Of a DNA stretch of 64,000 nt, positions 54,765 through 63,139 are shown piece by piece (the first letter of the stretch is position 1; each line of letters starts with the position of its first letter). Origin of the DNA: Streptomyces brasiliensis. GTDB lineage: Bacteria > Actinomycetota > Actinomycetes > Streptomycetales > Streptomycetaceae. Location: NCBI RefSeq assembly GCF_014647875.1, contig NZ_BMQA01000002.1, positions 124,001-188,000 of the forward strand. The letters run 5' to 3'. The position numbers were made by a program, and so were the translations under genes. The notes beneath the pieces were generated by a model that was not told the DNA's origin, searched no databases, and saw only the letters and a program-made list of their open reading frames with translations.

Positions 54765-54981
54765 GAGGTGCGGCTCCATCTATTGCTGGTGCGGTTGCCC
54801 TGACGTGCGATTTTAGAGGGCGACGGGGGTGGACGGCGCGGGTGGTCCAGTCACTGGCACCGTCGCCGTGTGCACGACTGTGGGTGGTTGTGCCCACCCG
54901 TTCCGCCCCAGGTGAACGACTGCCCACGACCACCGGCCCGTTGAACAGAACCCGGAACGGTCCTCCCGAAGCGCCCGTCCC

Positions 54982-57900
54982 CTACTTCTCCGTGACCCCC
55001 GCCGAATCGAACGTCGCCACCTCGTGCATGGCCCGTGCCGTGCTCTGGACCAGGGGCAGGGCCAGCAGGGCGCCCGTGCCTTCGCCGAGGCGGAGGTCGA
55101 GGTCGACCAGGGGGCGCAGGCCCAGTTTGTTGAGGGCTGCCACGTGACCCGGTTCGGCGCTGCGGTGGCCCGCGATGCATGCCGCGAGGACCTCCGGGGC
55201 GATCGCGCGGGCCACCAGGGCCGCGGCTCCGGCGCTGACGCCGTCCAGGATCACCGGCGTACGCAGGGACGCGCCGCCGAGGAGCAGGCCGACCATCGCC
55301 GCGTGCTCGAAGCCGCCGACCGCGGCGAGGACGCCGATCGGGTCGGCCGGGTCGGGCTGGTGGAGTTCCAGGGCGCGGCGCACGACCTCGGTCTTGCGGG
55401 CCAGGGTCTCGTCGTTAATGCCGGTGCCGCGGCCGGTGACCTCGGCCGGGTCCGCGCCCGTGAACACCGAGATGAGCGCGGCGGACGCCGTCGTGTTGGC
55501 GATGCCCATCTCGCCGGTGAGCAGTGCCTTGTTGCCGGCCGCCACCAGGTCGCGGGCCGTCTCGATGCCGACCTCGATGGCCTGCTTGACCTCCTCGCGG
55601 GTCATCGCGGGACCGGTCGTCATGTCGGACGTGCCCGCGCGGACCTTGCGGGGCAGCAGGCCGGGGGTGGCCGGGAGGTCGGTGGCCACGCCCACGTCGA
55701 CGACGCAGACCTCGGCGCCCACCTGGGCCGCGAACGCGTTGCAGACCGCTCCCCCGCCGAGGAAGTTGGCCACCATCTGCGCGGTGACCTCCTGCGGCCA
55801 GGGGGTGACGCCCTGGGCGTGCACGCCGTGGTCGCCCGCGAAGATCGCGACGGCCGCGGGCTCCGGGATCGGCGGCGGGCACTGCCGGGACAGGCCGGAC
55901 AGCTGGGCGGAGATGATCTCCAGCATGCCGAGCGCACCCGCAGGCTTCGTCATGCGCTTCTGCCGCTCCCAGGCCTCGCCGAGCGCCTTTGCGTCCAGCG
56001 GGCGGATTCCGGCGACGGTCTCGGCGAGCAGGTCGTGCGGGTTCTCGCCGGGCAGCGCGCGGCGGCCGTACGTCTCCTCGTGCACGACCCAGGACAGCGG
56101 GCGGCGCTTGGACCAGCCCGCCTGCATCAGCTCGGGCTCGTCCGGGAACTCGTCGACGTAGCCCACGCACAGGTACGCCACGACCTCGAGGTGCTCGGGC
56201 AGGCCGAGGGCGCGGACCATCTCGCGCTCGTCGAAGAAGCTGACCCAGCCGACGCCGAGGCCCTCGGCGCGGGCGGCGAGCCAGAGGTTCTCGACGGCGA
56301 GCGCGGACGAATACGGCGCCATCTGGGGCTGGGTGTGCCGGCCCAGCGTATGACGGCCGCCGCGCGTCGAGTCGGCGGTGACGACGATGTTCACCGGGGT
56401 GTCGAGGATGGCCTCGATCTTCAGTTCCTTGAACTGCTTGGCCCGGCCCTTGGGCAGCGACTTGGCGTACGCATCGCGCTGGCGCATGGCCAGTTCGTGC
56501 ATCGTGCGGCGGGTCTCGGCGGACCGGATGACCACGAAGTCCCAGGGCTGCGAGTGGCCCACGGACGGCGCGGTGTGCGCCGCCTCGAGGACGCGGAGCA
56601 GCACCTCGTGCGGGATCGGGTCGCTGCGGAAGCCGTTGCGGATGTCGCGGCGCTCGCGCATGACCTTGAGGACGGCCTCACGCTCGGCGTCTTCGTAACC
56701 GGGCGCGGCCGGGCCGGTGGACCGCCGTGCCTCCGCCGGCGTGGCGGTGCCCTCTTCCTGGTCCGCCGCCCGGGTCTCCAGATCCTCCGCGTGCTGTACG
56801 GCGTCGGAGTCCGGCGCGACGTCCGGCGCGGCAGCGGGCTCGGCCTCCCGGGGCGCGGGAACCGTGGCGACGGGCTCCTCCGCTCCCGCGGGCGTCTCCT
56901 GAGCCTCGCCCTGCTCCTGCGTCGGGAGGATCAGCGGCTGCGGCGGGGTGGGGGCCAGGTGCGGGGTCGTCGGCACCTGCCCCTCGACCGGCACGAACTC
57001 GCCCAGCGGCTGGTCCGGTTGAGGCTCGAGGGGGACGCTGCTCGGCAGGGTGTTCTGGTCGGCGGCCGGCTGGTCGGCCGACGGTGCCGCGGGAGCGGAG
57101 CCGGCTTCCGGGGTGGCTGCCGCGGGTACGGGCTGCCGGGTGTGCGGCTCGGTGCCCGCGACACCGGGCTGGGACGCGTCCGCCTCCGGGGCGCCACCCT
57201 CGAGGCGCCCGACGCCCGCTTCGCTCGCGGAAGTCACAGGGCCCAGCGCGATGGGGCCGGAGGCGTGTGGCAGAGCCTCGGCGGGCTGCTGCGTCTGGGG
57301 ACCCTGGGCCTGTGCGGCGTGGTCCGCCTCGGCGGGCTGCGGTGCGACGGGTGCGGGCGTGCCGTCGGCGGGCGTCGCCGGCCCGGCCTGTACGGCGTCT
57401 GGGGCGGGCGGGACGGGCGCGCCCCCCGGCATCGGGATCGCGGCCTGGGAGTCGGTGGCGGCGGCCTGCTGCACGGGTGCGTCGGTGTCCGGGGCGGGTG
57501 CCTCCGGCTGGACCGGGCCGGCCTGGGTGGCGTGCGCGACCTGCTGGACGTGGGCCGCGGCGTCCGGCTGCGCCTGCCCCCCGTGGGAAGCATGCGCGTC
57601 GGGCTGGACCTGACCCCCCTGAGAAGCATGCGCGTCCGGTCCGGCCTGACCGTCGTGCAAGGCGTGCGCGCTCTGCTGAATCCGGACCGAGGCGTCGGGG
57701 CCGGCCGCCTGACCGCCCTGCGGGGCGTTCGCCTCCTGCTGGGCCGCGGGGTCCGAGCCCGGTACGCCCTCCGGCGCCTGCGCGGACTCCGGGAACCGCG
57801 AGACCTCGGGAGCCGGAGTGTCCGGCGCGCCCTCGAGGCCGGCGACGGCCTTCGCGTCCGGCACTCCCCCGGGTCCTGTGTTCGGCGCGAGCTGGTCCGG

Positions 57901-58848
57901 TGCGACCGGCAGGCCGTGCGCCGGCGTCCCTGCGACGGCCGCGTGCCCCGTCACCGGGCCCCCCGTCGGGCCGTGCGTCCCCTCGGGGACCTGTACGGCC
58001 CTGGGAACCTGCCCGCTCTCCGGACCGTACGCGCCCTCGGCACCCGGGCCGCCCGGCGCCGGGTACACCCCGTCGTGGCCGTGCGCCATGTGGACGCCGC
58101 TCTGCGCCTGCGCCCCGGCCGAGGGCTCCGGCGCGGGGAGGGTCGACTCGGCCACCAGGCCGACGGGAACCGCGTCGCTCGCCAGGGCCGCGTCCGGCGG
58201 CACGTGGCTCACCGCTGGCTGGGCGGCGACCGAGGGGGCGACACCCGGATTGCCCGGAACAACCGTTTCCGCAGCCGGCTCCTGTGCGCCGACCTGGGCC
58301 ACGGGCGGCTGTGCGCCCCAGGGCGTCGCGTTCTGCGGGGCGAGGTCGCGCAGCGGCTGGACGTCGAGGTACTCGGGGCCGGTGGTGGGCGGGCCCGGCT
58401 GCCGTACCGGCGTGCCCGCGGGGCCGCGGTCGGCGAGGGAGCGGACCGGGCTGGCGGAGGCGTCGGGGATCGGCGGGCCGAGGTGCAGCGGGCGGCGCGG
58501 GGTGTGGCCCGCCGAATGGTCGTGCGGGACCGAGAGGATGGGGGACGGCGGGACCGAGACCGGTGCCGGGTCGGGCAGCCGTACACCATTGAGGTCCACG
58601 GAGCCGCTGTCCCGGCCGGCCGTCTCGTGCGGGCCCGGCTGGTGGACAGGCTCGACCGCGGGTTCTGGTGCGGGCGGGGGCACTTCGTTGCCCCACGCGC
58701 CCTGGGCGCCCGGCATCAGCAGCTCGTCGTCCTCGGTGGCGGCGTCGGAGAGGTAGGTGTACGCACCGTGCGCGGGGACGCCCGGCTGTTCCACCATGCC
58801 TGCGCTCTCCGGCAGTCCCTCGCCCGGGACCTGGCCGGTGTCGGTCAT
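54982..58848 (-). CDS. cobT: Giant BluB-like nitroreductase / CobT fusion with long disordered N-terminal region
   Basis: This 1288-residue protein has three parts. Residues 1 to about 715 are low-complexity Ala/Pro/Gln/Gly with repeats such as DAHASQGGQVQP and DAHASHGGQAQP. Residues about 718-930 form a nitroreductase-fold domain (RRDIRNGFRSDPIP, GHSQPWDFVVI) resembling BluB, which makes 5,6-dimethylbenzimidazole from FMNH2. Residues about 935-1288 are CobT, which activates that base with nicotinate mononucleotide: AIFAGDHGVHAQGV, LTGEMGIANTTASAAL, DGVSAGAAAL, HRSAEPGH. Fusing these consecutive steps would channel the base. The ATG has GAGGGG 5 nt upstream. Codon bias is maintained through the repeat region. 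Confidence 0.88.
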   Translation of the reverse strand: MTDTGQVPGEGLPESAGMVEQPGVPAHGAYTYLSDAATEDDELLMPGAQGAWGNEVPPPAPEPAVEPVHQPGPHETAGRDSGSVDLNGVRLPDPAPVSVPPSPILSVPHDHSAGHTPRRPLHLGPPIPDASASPVRSLADRGPAGTPVRQPGPPTTGPEYLDVQPLRDLAPQNATPWGAQPPVAQVGAQEPAAETVVPGNPGVAPSVAAQPAVSHVPPDAALASDAVPVGLVAESTLPAPEPSAGAQAQSGVHMAHGHDGVYPAPGGPGAEGAYGPESGQVPRAVQVPEGTHGPTGGPVTGHAAVAGTPAHGLPVAPDQLAPNTGPGGVPDAKAVAGLEGAPDTPAPEVSRFPESAQAPEGVPGSDPAAQQEANAPQGGQAAGPDASVRIQQSAHALHDGQAGPDAHASQGGQVQPDAHASHGGQAQPDAAAHVQQVAHATQAGPVQPEAPAPDTDAPVQQAAATDSQAAIPMPGGAPVPPAPDAVQAGPATPADGTPAPVAPQPAEADHAAQAQGPQTQQPAEALPHASGPIALGPVTSASEAGVGRLEGGAPEADASQPGVAGTEPHTRQPVPAAATPEAGSAPAAPSADQPAADQNTLPSSVPLEPQPDQPLGEFVPVEGQVPTTPHLAPTPPQPLILPTQEQGEAQETPAGAEEPVATVPAPREAEPAAAPDVAPDSDAVQHAEDLETRAADQEEGTATPAEARRSTGPAAPGYEDAEREAVLKVMRERRDIRNGFRSDPIPHEVLLRVLEAAHTAPSVGHSQPWDFVVIRSAETRRTMHELAMRQRDAYAKSLPKGRAKQFKELKIEAILDTPVNIVVTADSTRGGRHTLGRHTQPQMAPYSSALAVENLWLAARAEGLGVGWVSFFDEREMVRALGLPEHLEVVAYLCVGYVDEFPDEPELMQAGWSKRRPLSWVVHEETYGRRALPGENPHDLLAETVAGIRPLDAKALGEAWERQKRMTKPAGALGMLEIISAQLSGLSRQCPPPIPEPAAVAIFAGDHGVHAQGVTPWPQEVTAQMVANFLGGGAVCNAFAAQVGAEVCVVDVGVATDLPATPGLLPRKVRAGTSDMTTGPAMTREEVKQAIEVGIETARDLVAAGNKALLTGEMGIANTTASAALISVFTGADPAEVTGRGTGINDETLARKTEVVRRALELHQPDPADPIGVLAAVGGFEHAAMVGLLLGGASLRTPVILDGVSAGAAALVARAIAPEVLAACIAGHRSAEPGHVAALNKLGLRPLVDLDLRLGEGTGALLALPLVQSTARAMHEVATFDSAGVTEK

Positions 58849-59196
58849 GCGTACCCCTCGCCCATCGGTTTCGTGCTTCTACGACCAGCTCACCCGGAAC
58901 GGCGCACCGACCGCCCCGCAGTGAAGAACGAGCGTGCGTGCTCAGCGGCACGAACGACCCGCCGGAAAAGGCGACAAAGCCATTCAGTGGCATTGTCCCG
59001 GCCGTTCCACCGTCGCGACAGCGTGATCCGCGACAGCCCGCTGTGGGCTGCGCCACGTTGCGCGCACCCTCCGGTTCTGCCGTACCACACCCACCCCAAA
59101 AGGGGCGCGTTTTCCGGACATTGACGAACGAAATTCCGGGCCACTCGGTGCGGTACAACGATCGGCCAGCCTACCGCGAGCGGTACGACAACAGGA
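58849..59196. other. Intergenic region between cobT and cobL
   Basis: This 348-bp stretch lies upstream of cobT and downstream of cobL (both minus strand). It holds an imperfect 25-bp palindrome (58973-58997) and AT-richer patches near 59095-59135. I looked for a cobalamin riboswitch box and did not find one. Otherwise I see no gene. Confidence 0.5.
58973..58997. promoter_or_regulatory. Imperfect palindrome upstream of cobT
   Basis: GACAAAGCCATTC and GTGGCATTGTC form an inverted repeat with GACAA/TTGTC and GCCA/TGGC arms and two mismatched pairs, about 125 nt before the cobT start. It could be an operator for a cobalt/zinc or B12 regulator. No function is shown. Confidence 0.35.
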
Positions 59197-60408
59197 TCAC
59201 GGGGCGCGATCGGGCAGCACCGCACTCAGCAGGAACGCGATGTTCCGTTCGGTCTCCGTCCAGGCCCTGGTGTCCAGTTCGACGGATTGGAGAAGGGCGC
59301 ATTCGACCCGGTATCCGTGCTCCGTCAGGTCTCGGCCGATGAGTTCGGCGGCGTCGCGTGTCGCGGCGTGCGTGACGATGCGCTGCGGCCGGCGGTCGGC
59401 CACCGCGAGAACGACGGCCGCTCCCCCGCCGCCGACGCGCACGACGTCCGGTTCGGGCAGGTTCTCCAGGACGTGCGGTGCGGTGCCGTGGACGATCTGG
59501 AGCTGGACGCCGAAGCCACGGGCGGCCGACTCGGTGCGAGCGCACGCGTAGGGGTCCCGGTCCACGGCGATGACGGCGGCACCGGCGCGTGCGGCCTCCG
59601 TGGCGAACGCGCCGCCGCCGCAGCCGATGTCCCACACCAGGTCACCGACGCGCGGTCCCAGGCGGGCGAGTTGGGCCGCCCGGAGCAGCCCGGTCTCCCC
59701 TTCGCCGAGTCCGCCGCCGTACGCCTCGTCGGGCTGCACCCAGCCGCGCGGACCGGCCCCCGGGTCGCGCCCGGCGATCCAGCCACCGTCCTCGGCCGAG
59801 CCCACCGGGCCGCCGATGACGATGACGACGTTGGGATCGCGCCAGGTGTGGTCGGCGGCCTTGTCGGAGGTGACGACGGTGACCTGTTCGCGCTCGGTGC
59901 CCAGTTCCTCGCAGATGACGAAGGTGCGGTGCACACCGTCGAGGAGCAGACCGAGTTCGGCGGGACCGGCGCCGGGCGAGGTGAGGACCGCGACCTTGGT
60001 GTGGGCGCGGCACACGTTCACCGCGCGTCGCAGGGTGCGCCGGTGTGCGACGACCACCTGTGCGTCGTCCCAGGGCATGCCGGCACGGGCGAAGGCGGCG
60101 GCCACGGAGGAGACGGCGGGGACGACTTCGACCTCGAGCCCGAACTCGGGTGCGCGCAGGGTCCGTACGACTCCGAAGAAGCCGGGGTCGCCGTCGGCGA
60201 GCACGACCGCGGTGCCGCGGTGGGCGGCGATGCGACGGGCGGCCAGGGCGACACTGCCGAGGCGGATGCGCTCGGCGGTGTGCGGGACCTCGGGGAGCGC
60301 GAGGTGGTGGGCCGCGCCCGCGACGAGGGTGGCGGCGCCCAGGGCGGCGCGGGCCGCGGCGGTCAGGGGCGAGCCGTCCCAGCCGATCACCGTGACGCGG
60401 TCGGCCAT
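59197..60408 (-). CDS. cobL: Precorrin-6Y C5,15-methyltransferase (decarboxylating), CbiE-CbiT fusion
   Basis: This 403-residue enzyme methylates C5 and C15 of the corrin ring and decarboxylates the acetate side chain. The CbiE half (residues 1-200) has VTVIGWDGSPL, VVLADGDPGFFGV and EVVPAVSSVAAAFA. The CbiT half (about 215-403) has the SAM motif DLVWDIGCGGGAFATEAARAG, AVDRDPYA, and VRVGGGG. ATG at 60408 (MADRVTVIGWD) was chosen because homology begins there; GGAG lies 10 nt upstream. It belongs to the cobalamin group with cobT and cobA. Confidence 0.93.
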   Translation of the reverse strand: MADRVTVIGWDGSPLTAAARAALGAATLVAGAAHHLALPEVPHTAERIRLGSVALAARRIAAHRGTAVVLADGDPGFFGVVRTLRAPEFGLEVEVVPAVSSVAAAFARAGMPWDDAQVVVAHRRTLRRAVNVCRAHTKVAVLTSPGAGPAELGLLLDGVHRTFVICEELGTEREQVTVVTSDKAADHTWRDPNVVIVIGGPVGSAEDGGWIAGRDPGAGPRGWVQPDEAYGGGLGEGETGLLRAAQLARLGPRVGDLVWDIGCGGGAFATEAARAGAAVIAVDRDPYACARTESAARGFGVQLQIVHGTAPHVLENLPEPDVVRVGGGGAAVVLAVADRRPQRIVTHAATRDAAELIGRDLTEHGYRVECALLQSVELDTRAWTETERNIAFLLSAVLPDRAP

Positions 60409-60518
60409 CGTCGTCAGTCTCCAGGGTTTGCGCAGGTCGTAGGGTGCGGGCTCCGTGAGGGTACCCGGTGGAGCTGTCGGGCGCGCGACCAGCACGGTCA
60501 CGGGTGGTGCCGGCCTGT

Positions 60519-61145
60519 TCAGTCCCAGTCTGAGAACGAGGTGAAACCGCCGGCGTCGGTGACTCCGGCGAGGTCCTCGGGCAGCAGGCTCCAGACGATC
60601 ACGTCGGTGCGCACCTCGACCCATTCCCCGTTCCCGGTCCTGGTGCGCGCTATCCAGGCGCCCCGCAGGACACCCTCGCTGATGCAGCCGATCTTCTGGG
60701 CGACCTGCTGGGAGGCGGTGTTGTCGGCCGCCGTGCGCAGCTCGAGGCGCTCGAACTTCTGGTCGTGGAAGAGCCATTGGGCGGTGGCGAGCGCCGCCTC
60801 GGCGGCATAGCCCTCGCCGCGCGCCCAGGGAGCGATGACGTAGGCGATCTCGCTGGAGCGGACGCGCCAGTCGGTGTGACGCAGATGCACGATGCCGACC
60901 AGGCGCTGGGTGAGGAACTCGGTGACGGCGAACACGATGCCGCGTCCCTCGGTCCGTTCGGCGGGTGCCAGCTCGCTGATCCAGGCCCGGGCGTCGGCCC
61001 GGGTGTAGGGATGCGGGACGGACGTCCAGGCAGTGACCAGTTCGTCGTTCATCATCTCGGCGAAGGCCTCGATGTCGGGCTCCTCGAGGGGGCGCAGCAC
61101 CAACCGCTCCGTGCTGATGGAGATGTCGGGGAAGGTGCTAGTCAT
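60519..61145 (-). CDS. GNAT family N-acetyltransferase, RimJ/RimL type
   Basis: This 208-residue acetyltransferase has STERLVLRPLEEPDIEAFAEM, split as TERLVLRPLEEPD, then the acetyl-CoA loop PWARGEGYAAEAALATAQW and the C-terminal ADNTASQQVAQKIGCISEGV. The class acetylates ribosomal-protein N-termini or small amines and antibiotics; the substrate is unknown. The ATG gives MTSTFPDISI. It stands alone between cobL and the met importer. Confidence 0.88.
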   Translation of the reverse strand: MTSTFPDISISTERLVLRPLEEPDIEAFAEMMNDELVTAWTSVPHPYTRADARAWISELAPAERTEGRGIVFAVTEFLTQRLVGIVHLRHTDWRVRSSEIAYVIAPWARGEGYAAEAALATAQWLFHDQKFERLELRTAADNTASQQVAQKIGCISEGVLRGAWIARTRTGNGEWVEVRTDVIVWSLLPEDLAGVTDAGGFTSFSDWD

Positions 61146-61296
61146 GCGGCGCTCCGTAACCTTCGGAAACCTTCAGGGCCTGCTGAACTGCCTGAACTGC
61201 CCAGCATGCAGCATGAAGGCAGTGAACCGCACCACGGGGTCCACACCAAGTGAAGGTGTGGACCCCGTGCGTGGCGATACGCGGGCATACGCCCCC

Positions 61297-61416
61297 TCAG
61301 CTCGCGCAGGGGGGCAGGACCGAGCCCTGGTACTTGTCCTCGACGAACTTCTTCACCTCGGGCGAGGTCAGGTGTCCGGCGAGCTTCTTGACCCGCTTCT
61401 CACGCAGGTCCGGCAG
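61297..61416 (-). pseudogene. Remnant of a second metQ (C-terminal tail only)
   Basis: Immediately after the metQ stop, in another frame, the DNA encodes LPDLREKRVKKLAGH, LTSPEVKKFVEDKYQGSVLP and PCAS before a stop. This closely matches the metQ tail KLAKLLTSPEVKKF and EDKYQGSVIPSF. At DNA level about 75 bp (61318-61394) is a near-copy of 61434-61511. No start or upstream body remains, so this is a truncated duplicate, perhaps from slippage or recombination between tandem metQ genes. Confidence 0.8.
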
Positions 61417-61418
61417 GC

Positions 61419-62255
61419 TCAGAAGGAGGGGATGACCGAGCCCTGGTACTTGTCCTCGATGAACTTCTTGACCTCGGGCGAGGTGAGGAGCTTGGCGAGC
61501 TTCTGCACGCGCGGGTCGTCCTCGTTGCCCTTCTTGACCGCGAGGAAGTTGCCGTACGGGCTGTTGTTCGCGGACTCGAGGACGAGGGCGTCCTCGGCGG
61601 GCTTGATGCCGGCGGCGATGGCGTAGTTGCCGTTGATGACCGCGGCGTCCACGTCGTCCAGGGAGCGCGCGGTCTGGGCCGCCTCGACCTCCTTGAACTT
61701 GAGGTTCTTCGGGTTGTCGGCGATGTCCTGCGGGGTCGCCTCGGTGCCGGCGCCGTCCTTGAGGGTGATGAGCTTGTTGGCGGCGAGCAGCTTCAGGGCG
61801 CGCGCCTCGTTGACGGCGTCGTTGGGGACGGCGACGGTCGCACCGCTCTTGAGGGCGTCGGCGCTCTTGACCTTGTGGGAGTAGAGGCCGAGCGGCTCCA
61901 GGTGCACCGTGACGACGGGCACGATGTGGGTGCCGCGCTTCTTGTTGAAGTCGTCGAGGTACGGCTGGTTCTGGAAGTAGTTGGCGTCCACCGAGCCGTC
62001 CTCGGTCGCGGTGTTGGGGACGATGTAGTCCTGGAACTCCTTGACCTCCAGGTCGAGTCCGGCCTTCTTCGCCAGGTTGTCCTTGACGAAGTTGAGGATC
62101 TCGGCGTGCGGGGTCGGGCTCGCGGCGACGATCAGCGGTCCGCTGGAGTCGGCGGAGGACGAGGAGCTGTCCTTGTCGGAGCCGCAGGCGGTGAGCCCGA
62201 CGGTGAGGGCTCCGACGGCGAGGACGGCGGCGGTGATCTTGGCGGTGTTACGCAC
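61419..62255 (-). CDS. metQ: MetQ/NlpA family methionine-binding lipoprotein
   Basis: This 278-residue substrate-binding lipoprotein feeds the MetNI importer. The signal peptide (KITAAVLAVGALTVG) ends in the lipobox LTAC at about Cys24. A Ser-rich linker follows. NlpA/MetQ landmarks are VAASPTPHAEIL, VKEFQDYIVPNTA, DANYFQNQPYLDDF, VAVPNDAVNEARAL and INGNYAIAAGI. The GTG start has AAGGAAAGG 8 nt upstream. It is the last gene of metN-metI-metQ; a C-tract hairpin lies between metI and metQ. Confidence 0.94.
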   Translation of the reverse strand: MRNTAKITAAVLAVGALTVGLTACGSDKDSSSSSADSSGPLIVAASPTPHAEILNFVKDNLAKKAGLDLEVKEFQDYIVPNTATEDGSVDANYFQNQPYLDDFNKKRGTHIVPVVTVHLEPLGLYSHKVKSADALKSGATVAVPNDAVNEARALKLLAANKLITLKDGAGTEATPQDIADNPKNLKFKEVEAAQTARSLDDVDAAVINGNYAIAAGIKPAEDALVLESANNSPYGNFLAVKKGNEDDPRVQKLAKLLTSPEVKKFIEDKYQGSVIPSF

Positions 62256-62346
62256 GAAAAGTGCCTTTCCTTATGGGTGGTGCGACCCCTTGGATCAAGG
62301 GGTGCGGCGCGAAGCGCCGTCGTTGAGGCGCGGTGGTCGGTGGGGG

Positions 62347-62369
62347 TCCCCCGGACGGAGTCTGGGGGA
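62347..62369 (-). terminator. Hairpin between metI and metQ
   Basis: TCCCCCGGA and TCTGGGGGA pair (one mismatch) around CGGAG. It may attenuate or process the transcript, since metQ usually needs to be made in excess over the permease. It resembles the hairpin after pdxT. Confidence 0.45.
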
Positions 62370-62401
62370 GGGTGGGCGAGCGGGGAGCTCGGGGAGGGGG
62401 T

Positions 62402-63139
62402 TCAGACGGCCTGGCCGGCGTCCGCGGCGGCGGGCTCCTTGGCCTTCAGCAGCCGCAGCCTCGGCGCCGGCCCGGAGTGGCCCCCGCGCCGGTGCAGGCC
62501 GCGTGCGGAGTAGTCGCCGGCGAACTGGATGACCGAGATCACGACGGCGAGGATCGCCACGGTGATCCACATCAGCTCGGTCTCGAAGCGCTGGTAGCCG
62601 TACCGGATGGCGATGTCGCCGAGACCGCCCGCGCCGACCGTGCCCGCCATGGCGGAGTAGCCGATGAGCGCGACGATCGTCGTCGTGGTGCTGGAGATGA
62701 GAGAGGGCAGGGCCTCGGGGACGAGGACCTTGCGGACGACGGTCCAGGTGTTGCCGCCCATCGACTGCACGGCCTCGACGAGACCGCCGTCCACTTCGCG
62801 GACAGCCGTCTCGACGAGGCGCGCGAAGAACGGGATCGCCCCGATGGCGAGCGGCACGATGGCGGCCTCGCGGCCGATGGTGGTGCCGGTGATCCAGCGC
62901 GTGAACGTCATCAGCGCCACCATCAGGATGATGAACGGCATCGAGCGGGCGATGTTCACGATCTGCCCGATGACCTTGTTGGCGAGGACGTTCTGCAGCA
63001 GTCCGCCCCGGTCGGTCAGCACGAGCAGGACGCCGAGCGGGAGTCCGCCGACGACGGCGATGAGCGTGGACCAGCCGACCATGTAGAGCGTGTCCCAACA
63101 CGCCTGGGACAGCAGCGGCTGCATCTCGGACCAGGTCAC
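62402..63139 (-). CDS. metI: Methionine ABC transporter permease MetI
   Basis: This 245-residue permease has five to six helices. The family signature GLVEAVQSMGGNTWTVVRKVLVPEALP, seen as EAVQSMGGNTWTVVRKVL, is the EAA loop. SMPFIILMVALMTFTRWITGT is also typical. The C-terminal tail of about 30 residues is basic and disordered. The GTG start overlaps the metN stop. Confidence 0.94.
   Translation of the reverse strand: MTWSEMQPLLSQACWDTLYMVGWSTLIAVVGGLPLGVLLVLTDRGGLLQNVLANKVIGQIVNIARSMPFIILMVALMTFTRWITGTTIGREAAIVPLAIGAIPFFARLVETAVREVDGGLVEAVQSMGGNTWTVVRKVLVPEALPSLISSTTTTIVALIGYSAMAGTVGAGGLGDIAIRYGYQRFETELMWITVAILAVVISVIQFAGDYSARGLHRRGGHSGPAPRLRLLKAKEPAAADAGQAV

Noticed and set aside
54765..54981. 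Possible cobalamin riboswitch before cobA
   Set aside because: GCCAGTGA resembles part of the B12 box, but the surrounding conserved elements (GGGAA, GGTG-AATCC, CCCGC-ACTGT) are missing.
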